The notes below the pieces were generated by a model. That model saw only the letters and a program-made list of their open reading frames with translations. It was not told the DNA's origin and ran no database searches. A program made the position numbers and the translations under genes. 6,170 nucleotides of DNA from an uncultured Flavobacteriales bacterium (GTDB lineage Bacteria; Bacteroidota; Bacteroidia; Flavobacteriales; BACL11), in the NCBI GenBank assembly GCA_950069165.1, contig CATMIT010000085.1:1-6170 (forward strand). Reading direction: 5' to 3'. Shown here one piece after another: positions 1 to 4,553 of this stretch; positions within the stretch are counted from its first letter, which is position 1; each line of letters begins with the position of its first letter.

Positions 1-329
1 AAGGTTAAAATCGCGCCTAATGCTACAATGAAAAGATGCTTGCTAATACTCCACTCACTTATTTGTAATTTTTGCTCTTTTTTATTCCAATGATAAAAGC
101 CGTAAAAAGCCATAAATAAATAGAAAACTTGTAGTCCTGTTTCTGGGTAGAGTTGCGCAAAAAAACAAATATAAATATAAAGAATAACACTAATTGCTGC
201 CGCTCCCCAACACCAAATACTTTCTTTGGCGGCTAGTATTACATAAATGATACTGAAAAATACTGCAATACTTTCAATGATGCTCCAGTTGAAATCAAGT
301 TGTGTAATAAATTGTAAAAATTCGTTCAC
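1..329 (-). CDS. PnuC-family vitamin transporter, partial (C-terminus beyond window edge)
   Basis: Inner-membrane carrier of the PnuC family, whose members move nicotinamide riboside (PnuC) or thiamine (PnuT) by facilitated diffusion, with trapping by a downstream kinase. The first 109 residues are visible; full family members are near 200. The hydrophobic stretches at about residues 16-34, 40-58 and 64-80, and the start of another near 98, fit membrane helices. The family signature is seen in the tryptophan-rich turn near residues 39-41 (WCW) and in the GLQVFYLFMAFYGFYHW stretch at about 65-81, which resembles the conserved Q..Y....YG...W region. The start is taken as GTG at 329, because an in-frame stop (that of the upstream gene) lies only 3 bases upstream and no ATG fits. 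It follows the YkoF-like gene by 3 bases, so translation is probably coupled. The neighbour suggests thiamine or its pyrimidine moiety as substrate, but nicotinamide riboside is equally possible; the residues seen do not decide. Confidence 0.85.
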   Translation of the reverse strand, partial: MNEFLQFITQLDFNWSIIESIAVFFSIIYVILAAKESIWCWGAAAISVILYIYICFFAQLYPETGLQVFYLFMAFYGFYHWNKKEQKLQISEWSISKHLFIVALGAILT

Positions 330-332
330 TTT

Positions 333-593
333 TTAGAAACTTGGTTTTTCTTCTAAATCAGAATTGATAACTTTGATCGTAAATACAACAGAATTTTCAT
401 TCAAAAAAGTATTTTCCATTTCAGTATTTATAGCCTGCATTACTCTTTTATAATTACCAAAAACTTGGGTACTCATGCCATTGGTGTCTACTTTTATAAA
501 GGGGTGTTTCCGCAAGTTTTTAATAAAAGAAATAATTGAGGGTTTGAACTCTTCTTTTAATGGATACATGGATATTTCAACTGAACAGTCCAT
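333..593 (-). CDS. YkoF/Thiamine_BP-type small vitamin-binding protein
   Basis: An 86-residue soluble protein resembling the thiamine/hydroxymethylpyrimidine-binding fold (YkoF and the related MTH1187/DUF77 group, a ferredoxin-like alpha/beta sandwich). Visible marks are the N-terminal strand SVEISMYPL (residues 4-12), a helix with ISFIKNLRKHP, the loop NGMSTQVFG (about 39-47) and the helix that follows it; this order is typical of the family. There is no signal peptide, so it should be cytoplasmic. The ATG at 593 is preferred over an in-frame TTG at 599: the ATG overlaps the stop of the preceding gene as TAATG, a classic translational coupling arrangement. It lies between the GGGP synthase gene and the PnuC-family transporter gene. 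The family is linked to thiamine or hydroxymethylpyrimidine, so a role as a cytoplasmic binder or sensor for the neighbouring transporter is plausible but inferred. It is half the length of Bacillus YkoF, which carries two copies of the domain, so it likely dimerises. Confidence 0.72.
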   Translation of the reverse strand: MDCSVEISMYPLKEEFKPSIISFIKNLRKHPFIKVDTNGMSTQVFGNYKRVMQAINTEMENTFLNENSVVFTIKVINSDLEEKPSF

Positions 594-1330
594 TAGCAAT
601 TATGGACGGCATTAGCAATTTCAGTAATTAAATTTTCGTCCTTTTCAATGGCATTCCCGACAACATTAATATCGGTTCCTGCCTTGCAATTTATTATTGC
701 TTTGTCTCCACTGCTTATTCCGCCACCAATTATTATAGGGCAATCTACCGCTTGCCTAACTGCTGCAATCATTTGTTCGGATATTGGGTTTTCCGCTCCA
801 CTTCCCCCATCCATAAAAATGAGTTTTAGTCCGAGCATTTCCCCAGCCATTGCCGTGCAAGCAGCTACTGCATTTTTATCATTTGGGATTGGGGTGGTAT
901 TGCTCATATAAGAAACAGTAGTTGGGTTTCCGCTATCAATTAGCATATAACCGGTTGGTAAAACTTCCAATGAGGATTGCTTTAAAATAGGAGCGGTTAT
1001 GACTTGTTTCCCAATAAGCATTTCAGCATTTCTTCCTGAAATTAACGAAAGGAATAGAATTCCATCTGCTTTATCGTTTACTTGCATGGCATTTCCAGGG
1101 AAAAGAACGATTGGAATATCAGCATGTTCTTTTAATGTTGAAAGGCAAGAATCTAAACTATCATTTGTAAGTAAACTTCCACCTACAAAAAAGAAATCTG
1201 CCTTTGCAGATTTTGCTTTTTCAATAACGCTAATTAGTGCTGATTTGTCTTGTTTGTCAGGATCAATAAGTAAGGCAAATAATTTCTTTCCTTCCTTTTT
1301 GCTTGCTAATATGTGGTTGTAGATATTCAT
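593..1330 (-). CDS. Geranylgeranylglyceryl/heptaprenylglyceryl phosphate synthase family protein (PcrB/GGGPS)
   Basis: A 245-residue TIM-barrel prenyltransferase that joins a polyprenyl diphosphate to glycerol-1-phosphate through an ether bond. It is the archaeal lipid enzyme family, also known in Bacillus (PcrB) and Bacteroidota. The motifs come in the expected order: LLIDPDK at 20-26, GGSLL at 50-54, FPGN at 77-80, SLISGRN at 95-101, GYMLIDSG at 127-134, MDGGSGA at 173-179, GGGIS at 202-206 and NVVGNAIE at 222-229. The last three form the phosphate-binding loops for glycerol-1-phosphate. Length is normal for the group II enzymes found in this phylum. The ATG at 1330 is the start; another ATG four bases upstream is in a different frame. 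It lies 77 bases behind the phosphopantetheinyl transferase gene, and its stop overlaps the start of the YkoF-like gene by one base. The prenyl chain length and the final lipid product cannot be read from sequence. No glycerol-1-phosphate dehydrogenase gene is in the window. Confidence 0.93.
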   Translation of the reverse strand: MNIYNHILASKKEGKKLFALLIDPDKQDKSALISVIEKAKSAKADFFFVGGSLLTNDSLDSCLSTLKEHADIPIVLFPGNAMQVNDKADGILFLSLISGRNAEMLIGKQVITAPILKQSSLEVLPTGYMLIDSGNPTTVSYMSNTTPIPNDKNAVAACTAMAGEMLGLKLIFMDGGSGAENPISEQMIAAVRQAVDCPIIIGGGISSGDKAIINCKAGTDINVVGNAIEKDENLITEIANAVHNC

Positions 1331-1336
1331 TCATTT

Positions 1337-1406
1337 AGATTTTAGTACTGAGATTTTAGAGGTAAGACCTTTGTCTAAATACTAATGTCTAATATCTGTT
1401 GTCTAT
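1337..1406. repeat. Degenerate 14-base tandem repeat between PPTase and GGGPS genes
   Basis: Five consecutive 14-base units can be laid out without gaps: agattttagtactg, agattttagaggta, agacctttgtctaa, atactaatgtctaa and tatctgttgtctat. Units 1 and 2 share their first nine bases (AGATTTTAG). Units 3 to 5 share TGTCTA at the same place, exactly 14 bases apart (1372, 1386, 1400). The array fills almost the whole intergenic space and ends two bases before the PPTase stop codon. The segment 1343-1385 can also fold imperfectly (TTAGTA with TACTAA, TTTAGA with TCTAAA, GGT with ACC). Function is unknown; it could influence expression of the three downstream operon genes. Confidence 0.6.
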
Positions 1407-1407
1407 T

Positions 1408-1989
1408 TCAGTTGCAAACATACGCTAAATAGTGAGTATTAATTTTTTGATAGTTTAAGATTAACTCCTTTTTTTTGAACTGGGCTTTTATTTGCCCTTT
1501 TTCTTCTGCTATAAACGGAGGGATAATTATGTCTTTAATAAAATCAACTTTCCCTTTTTGATGCCATTTGAAAACAGCCTCTTTTAGGCACCAAATTAAA
1601 GTTGCTTTTTCCTTGTTTAAGGTTGTTCGGGTTTTTTCTGAAACAAATTTTGGAGCAAGTCTTAGTGCTTTTTCTGAAATTGCTTCAATATCCATTCCAA
1701 CTTGTTGCTCGCTAATAATAATGGCAACAAAATTCTTGGAATGAGAAATAGAGATATGTAAATTATTATCTAAAATTGGAGCACCAAATTCATTGTAGGA
1801 AATTGTAGTATTTGGGCTAATTTTATTGAGCAATAGTCGACTTGTTAAATGTTCTTTTTTTCTTTTTTCATTGATAAAATCAGGAATTTTTCTATTTGCA
1901 GATAATTGCATCAACGCATCTAAGGTTTCATTAATTTCCCAAAGGGAGATAATGCAATTGTTTTCTTCTATTTTTTTGATGATTCCCAT
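1408..1989 (-). CDS. 4'-phosphopantetheinyl transferase superfamily protein (Sfp/AcpT type)
   Basis: Cytoplasmic enzyme of 193 residues that transfers the 4'-phosphopantetheine arm from coenzyme A to a conserved serine of a carrier protein (acyl, peptidyl or aryl carrier). The family signature is clear: VGMDIE at 97-102 with the magnesium-binding acidic pair Asp100 and Glu102, and W..KEA..K at 133-141 (WCLKEAVFK) with Glu137 and Lys141. The preceding ISISHSKNFVAI at 79-90 is the usual strand and Ser-His-Ser turn of the N-terminal pseudo-domain, and the basic RKKEHLTSR near 43-51 fits the CoA-phosphate region. At just under 200 residues it is a compact two-pseudo-domain form, longer than AcpS (about 120) and shorter than Bacillus Sfp (about 224). 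The start is ATG 1989, divergent from ahcY. It is the first gene of the minus-strand run. Its carrier protein is not in the window, so whether it serves fatty-acid ACP or a secondary pathway is open. Confidence 0.92.
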   Translation of the reverse strand: MGIIKKIEENNCIISLWEINETLDALMQLSANRKIPDFINEKRKKEHLTSRLLLNKISPNTTISYNEFGAPILDNNLHISISHSKNFVAIIISEQQVGMDIEAISEKALRLAPKFVSEKTRTTLNKEKATLIWCLKEAVFKWHQKGKVDFIKDIIIPPFIAEEKGQIKAQFKKKELILNYQKINTHYLAYVCN

Positions 1990-2007
1990 TGCTAAACTCT
2001 TAATGTG

Positions 2008-2015
2008 CGAAAATA
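2008..2015 (-). promoter_or_regulatory. Possible -7 box for the PPTase operon
   Basis: On the minus strand TATTTTCG matches the Bacteroidota -7 consensus TAnnTTTG with one mismatch, and ends 18 bases before the ATG at 1989. No convincing TTG -33 element is seen at the right spacing, so this is a weak candidate. It lies in the 77-base divergent region shared with the ahcY promoter. Confidence 0.25.
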
Positions 2016-2037
2016 ATAGAATTTAATCAATTATACT

Positions 2038-2045
2038 TATCTTTG
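2038..2045 (+). promoter_or_regulatory. ahcY promoter, -7 box TATCTTTG
   Basis: TATCTTTG is an exact match to the Bacteroidota sigma-ABfr -7 consensus TAnnTTTG, 21 bases before the ATG of ahcY at 2067. A TTG -33 element 19-21 bases further upstream is not obvious. Transcription would start near 2050, giving a leader of about 15-20 bases, too short for a SAH or SAM riboswitch. The TTG codon at 2043 overlaps this box, which rules it out as a translation start. Confidence 0.6.
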
Positions 2046-2066
2046 CACTCCTTTAAAAAACAAATA

Positions 2067-3380
2067 ATGGAAGTAAAAACGGAAACTATGAATTATAAAG
2101 TAAAAGACATATCCTTAGCAGAATGGGGTAGAAAAGAGATGACATTGGCAGAGGCAGAAATGCCAGGATTGATGTCAATTAGAGAAGAATATGGCGATAG
2201 CAAACCACTTGCGGGAGCAAGAATTGCGGGCTGTTTACACATGACCATTCAAACGGCAGTACTTATTGAAACATTAGTTCATTTAGGGGCTGAGGTTACA
2301 TGGTCATCCTGTAATATCTTCTCTACACAAGACCAAGCGGCAGCTGCAATTGCGGTAACAGGTGTTCCTGTTTTTGCTTGGAAAGAACTTTCAGAAGAAG
2401 AATTTGATTGGTGTATTTTACAAACTCTCACTGCTTTTGAAGGAGGGAAATCCTTAAACATGATTTTGGATGACGGTGGTGATTTAACTAATATGGTGTT
2501 GGACAGATTCCCAGAAATGGTGGAAGATATAAAAGGACTTTCGGAAGAAACAACTACTGGAGTGCACAGATTGTACGAAAGAATGGAGAAAGGTACTTTG
2601 GCTTTGCCCGCAATTAATATTAACGACTCGGTTACCAAATCAAAATTTGATAATAAATATGGATGTAAAGAATCTTTAGTAGATGCAATAAGAAGAGCTA
2701 CTGATGTAATGATGGCCGGAAAAGTGGCTGTGGTTGCTGGTTATGGTGATGTAGGTAAAGGCTCTGCCGCTTCCCTTAGGGGTGCAGGAGCTAGAGTTAC
2801 TATTACTGAGATTGATCCTATTTGTGCCCTGCAAGCAGCTATGGATGGCTTTGCAGTTAAAAGAATGGATGATGCTTGTAAACATGCAGATATTATAGTC
2901 ACAACAACAGGAAATAAAGATATTATACAAGCTCGTCATTTTGAGAGCATGAAAGACAAAACAATTGTGTGTAATATCGGACATTTTGATAATGAAATTG
3001 ATGTGGCTTGGCTAAACGATAATTGGGGGCATACAAAAGATACAGTAAAACCTCAGGTTGATATGTATACTATTGATGGTAAAGATATTATTCTACTTGC
3101 AGAGGGTAGATTGGTAAATTTAGGCTGTGCAACTGGGCATCCTTCATTTGTAATGTCGAACTCCTTTACAAATCAGGTGTTAGCTCAATTAGAACTTTGG
3201 AACAATACTGACCAATATAAGAATGAAGTGTATATGCTTCCAAAACATTTGGATGAAAAAGTAGCAAGATTACATTTAGCTAAAATTGGAGTAGAGTTGG
3301 AAACTTTACGACCTGACCAAGCCGAATATATTGGGGTGAAAGTAGAAGGCCCTTACAAACCAGAATACTACAGATACTAA
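2067..3380 (+). CDS. ahcY: Adenosylhomocysteinase (S-adenosyl-L-homocysteine hydrolase)
   Basis: Cytoplasmic NAD-dependent enzyme that reversibly splits S-adenosylhomocysteine into adenosine and homocysteine, removing the inhibitory product of methyltransferases and feeding the methyl cycle. With the ATG at 2067 it has 437 residues, the length of the short form without the roughly 40-residue insert found in many proteobacterial and actinobacterial enzymes. Both family signatures are present: SSCNIFSTQDQAAAAI at 80-95 and the Rossmann loop GYGDVGKG at 225-232. Catalytic residues are in place: Asp136 in DDGGD, Glu161 in SEETTTG, and Lys191, Asp195 and Asn196 in TKSKFDN. The C-terminus KPEYYRY supplies the lysine and tyrosine that reach into the partner subunit's NAD site in this tetramer. 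An upstream in-frame TTG is rejected because it lies in the promoter; an ATG at 2088 is possible but would cut residues usually present in relatives. No terminator precedes the GNAT gene 29 bases downstream. Confidence 0.98.
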   Translation: MEVKTETMNYKVKDISLAEWGRKEMTLAEAEMPGLMSIREEYGDSKPLAGARIAGCLHMTIQTAVLIETLVHLGAEVTWSSCNIFSTQDQAAAAIAVTGVPVFAWKELSEEEFDWCILQTLTAFEGGKSLNMILDDGGDLTNMVLDRFPEMVEDIKGLSEETTTGVHRLYERMEKGTLALPAININDSVTKSKFDNKYGCKESLVDAIRRATDVMMAGKVAVVAGYGDVGKGSAASLRGAGARVTITEIDPICALQAAMDGFAVKRMDDACKHADIIVTTTGNKDIIQARHFESMKDKTIVCNIGHFDNEIDVAWLNDNWGHTKDTVKPQVDMYTIDGKDIILLAEGRLVNLGCATGHPSFVMSNSFTNQVLAQLELWNNTDQYKNEVYMLPKHLDEKVARLHLAKIGVELETLRPDQAEYIGVKVEGPYKPEYYRY

Positions 3381-3409
3381 CAAATAGTAGCTAGTTGTGA
3401 GTAAGCAAA

Positions 3410-3880
3410 ATGAAAATTGAAAAAGCCCAAAATGTTGACGCGATAGATTTGACTGAATTGACAATACATTCAAAATCTTACTGGGGTTATTCTTTAGAGC
3501 AAATTGCTCAATGGAAAGATGATTTAACCATCTCTGTTGAATATATTAATCAAGCAGAGGTTTATAAATTAATTAAAGAAAACCAGTTGGTCGGGTACTA
3601 CTCTTATCTTGAGTTAGACAATAAAAAAGTTAAGCTGGATAATATTTTTCTTGAACCTGATTTTATTGGCAAAGGATATGGAAAGGTTATGATGAACCAT
3701 TTTATTCAGCACGTAAAAGATAAAGGATATGAAAGGATAGAGCTTGAATCTGAACCAAATGCTGAAAAATTTTATCAGAATTTAGGGTTTAAAGTTATTG
3801 GTCGGTTAGAAAGTTCTATTAAAAATCGTTTTCTACCAATAATGGAATTAGAAATAAAGCCAACTTACAACACTGTGTAA
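3410..3880 (+). CDS. GNAT-family N-acetyltransferase
   Basis: A 156-residue soluble acetyltransferase of the Gcn5-related (GNAT) superfamily, transferring an acetyl group from acetyl-CoA to an amine; the substrate cannot be predicted. Motif A is seen at about 76-98: a strand (KLDNIFLEP), then the pyrophosphate-binding loop IGKGYG at 86-91 and a helix. Motif B is at about 109-130, with ELESEPNAEKFYQNLGFKVIG in the usual strand, helix, 'YxxxGF' order. The start is ATG 3410, 29 bases after ahcY, with no clear Shine-Dalgarno. It may be read through from ahcY, but the two have no evident functional link. The oddity is the C-terminus: the last residues (KPTYNTV) and the stop codon lie inside an imperfect palindrome with a cassette-like look, suggesting that the gene arrived as a small mobile unit (inference). 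Codon use is similar to its neighbours. Confidence 0.9.
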   Translation: MKIEKAQNVDAIDLTELTIHSKSYWGYSLEQIAQWKDDLTISVEYINQAEVYKLIKENQLVGYYSYLELDNKKVKLDNIFLEPDFIGKGYGKVMMNHFIQHVKDKGYERIELESEPNAEKFYQNLGFKVIGRLESSIKNRFLPIMELEIKPTYNTV

Positions 3881-3916
3881 AAATGCATTGAAAAGCATTT
3901 TACACTAAACGTTAAC
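3859..3916 (+). repeat. Imperfect palindrome at the GNAT 3' end, possible cassette-end (attC-like) element
   Basis: The core is a hairpin with left arm GTGTAAAAATGC (3875-3886), loop attgaaaa (3887-3894) and right arm GCATTTTACAC (3895-3905), perfect except for one extra A on the left. It is bracketed by GCCAAC (3859-3864) and GTTAAC (3911-3916), which can pair in part. The whole is 58 bases, close to the smallest integron attC sites, and the AAC...GTT ends recall attC, but the flanks do not match the strict RYYYAAC/GTTRRRY consensus. The GNAT stop codon (3878-3880) is in the left arm. There is no T-run after the hairpin, so it is a poor intrinsic terminator. It could also simply be an mRNA-stabilising 3' hairpin. 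Confidence 0.45.
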
Positions 3917-3942
3917 ATCAATTAAAAATAAATGAAAAACGA

Positions 3943-3965
3943 AAAAACTTTAGTTGCTAGTTTTT
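3943..3965. repeat. Short AT-rich hairpin before the terminator
   Basis: AAAAACT (3943-3949) and AGTTTTT (3959-3965) are perfect inverted repeats around a 9-base loop (TTAGTTGCT). The stem has only one G-C pair, so it is weak alone, but it sits six bases before the strong terminator stem and may be part of the same end-of-transcription region. Confidence 0.35.
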
Positions 3966-3970
3966 AGATA

Positions 3971-3996
3971 TAAAAGCCCGAGAAATTGGGCTTTTA
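3971..3996. terminator. Bidirectional intrinsic terminator between convergent genes
   Basis: TAAAAGCCC (3971-3979) and GGGCTTTTA (3988-3996) form a perfect 9-base-pair stem with an 8-base loop (gagaaatt). The stem ends in A/T runs on both sides, so it can end transcripts from the plus-strand ahcY-GNAT side and from the minus-strand lipoprotein gene. The stop codon of the lipoprotein gene (3994-3996 on the minus strand) is within the stem. Confidence 0.8.
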
Positions 3997-4407
3997 ATAA
4001 TTATAGATATAAAGGAAATCTCCGGAAAAATTGTTTGGATACTGTTTTAATGGAAGTAGTGCAGGGCCATCAATAGTTTCTCCATTTTGCTCCAAAAAAA
4101 ACATAGAATTACAACATTTACATATTGCAATGCTGGAATTTACTGAATCAATTCTGGCACAGGAAAGAGATGGCTCAAAGCTACAATTTCTGTCATAAGT
4201 TTTATAGCTATCAAAACCCTGCCGATAAACAATAATTCCTTTTACTCCTCCCGTTATAAAAACATAATTCCCTACCGTCTGTAAATCCGAAAACTCAGGC
4301 AAAGTCAAATTCAAATCAATATCCACCACTACATTTGGTATGTAATCTTCTTCCTTTTGACAAGAAAAAAATAATAAACAAAAAAGAGCTATAATTTTAA
4401 TTTTCAT
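3994..4407 (-). CDS. Rieske-like lipoprotein lacking the histidine ligands
   Basis: A 137-residue predicted lipoprotein. The N-terminus has a lysine-bearing start, a hydrophobic core and a lipobox ending LLFFSC, so Cys16 would be lipidated and the mature protein anchored in the outer or inner membrane, facing the periplasm or outside. The rest looks like a Rieske [2Fe-2S] domain: the strand GVKGIIVYR (about 54-62), then YDRNCSFEP (71-79) where a Rieske protein has C.H, CKCCNSMFF (96-104) where it has CPCHG..F, and GETIDGPALLPLKQY (109-123), the usual 'tG....GPA..PL..y' ending. The first histidine is replaced by Phe77 and the second by Cys99, while Cys75, Cys83, Cys96 and Cys98 remain. A classical 2Cys/2His cluster therefore cannot form; disulfides, another metal site or a purely structural domain are alternatives. 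The start is ATG 4407. It is divergent from a TonB-dependent receptor gene and convergent with the GNAT gene. Function unknown. Confidence 0.75.
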   Translation of the reverse strand: MKIKIIALFCLLFFSCQKEEDYIPNVVVDIDLNLTLPEFSDLQTVGNYVFITGGVKGIIVYRQGFDSYKTYDRNCSFEPSLSCARIDSVNSSIAICKCCNSMFFLEQNGETIDGPALLPLKQYPNNFSGDFLYIYNY

Positions 4408-4415
4408 AGCGTTTG

Positions 4416-4423
4416 CAAGATTA
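4416..4423 (-). promoter_or_regulatory. Possible -7 box for the lipoprotein gene
   Basis: On the minus strand TAATCTTG matches TAnnTTTG with one mismatch, and a TTG lies about 16 bases upstream of it (consensus spacing is 19-21). The box ends only 8 bases before the ATG at 4407, so transcription from it would give a nearly leaderless mRNA. Candidate only. Confidence 0.3.
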
Positions 4424-4487
4424 TGATTTTTTTCAAAACAATAAGAAAATCAGAGCTTGTTTTTTTCTTTTATGAACCGTCAAATTA

Positions 4488-4509
4488 TTTATATCTTTTT
4501 ATATCTTTA
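4488..4509 (+). promoter_or_regulatory. Tandem 10-base repeat with two -7-like boxes before the TonB receptor gene
   Basis: TTTATATCTT occurs twice in direct succession (4488-4497, 4498-4507). Each copy yields a one-mismatch -7 box (TATCTTTT at 4492-4499 and TATCTTTA at 4502-4509, consensus TAnnTTTG), 45-55 bases before the ATG at 4554. No -33 TTG is seen at the right distance from either. This is the most likely promoter region for the receptor gene, at low certainty; the rest of 4408-4553 shows only AT-rich sequence. Confidence 0.3.
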
Positions 4510-4553
4510 CGCCCTTGTTTTTAAAATAGCTATCAAAACAAACAAATAAAAAT

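Noticed and set aside
594..599. TTG start for the YkoF-like protein, two residues longer
   Set aside because: The ATG at 593 overlaps the preceding stop as TAATG, the normal coupled arrangement, and the protein family begins at that position.
648..1322. Plus-strand open frames opposite the GGGPS gene (648-911 and 999-1322)
   Set aside because: They are antisense to a clearly conserved gene, show no recognisable motifs, and look like complement translations of it.
2043..2066. In-frame TTG start adding eight residues to AhcY
   Set aside because: The TTG is the end of an exact -7 promoter box (TATCTTTG, 2038-2045), so it would lie upstream of the transcript start; the ATG at 2067 gives the usual length.
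1990..2066. SAH, SAM or TPP riboswitch in the divergent leader
   Set aside because: The ahcY leader from the predicted promoter is under about 20 bases, and no conserved riboswitch core is visible on either strand.
2279..2984. Minus-strand open frames inside ahcY
   Set aside because: They are serine/cysteine-rich shadows of a highly conserved coding region, without motifs or start context.
3380..3400. Small imperfect inverted repeat (ACAA..TTGT) between ahcY and GNAT as a terminator or left cassette border
   Set aside because: The arms are only four to six bases with mismatches and no T-run; it cannot be told from chance.
3932..3967. Eleven-residue open frame MKNEKTLVASF before the terminator
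   Set aside because: It is too short to support as a gene and lies in a hairpin-rich tail; it could be chance, or a remnant of a lost gene start, but nothing else supports it.
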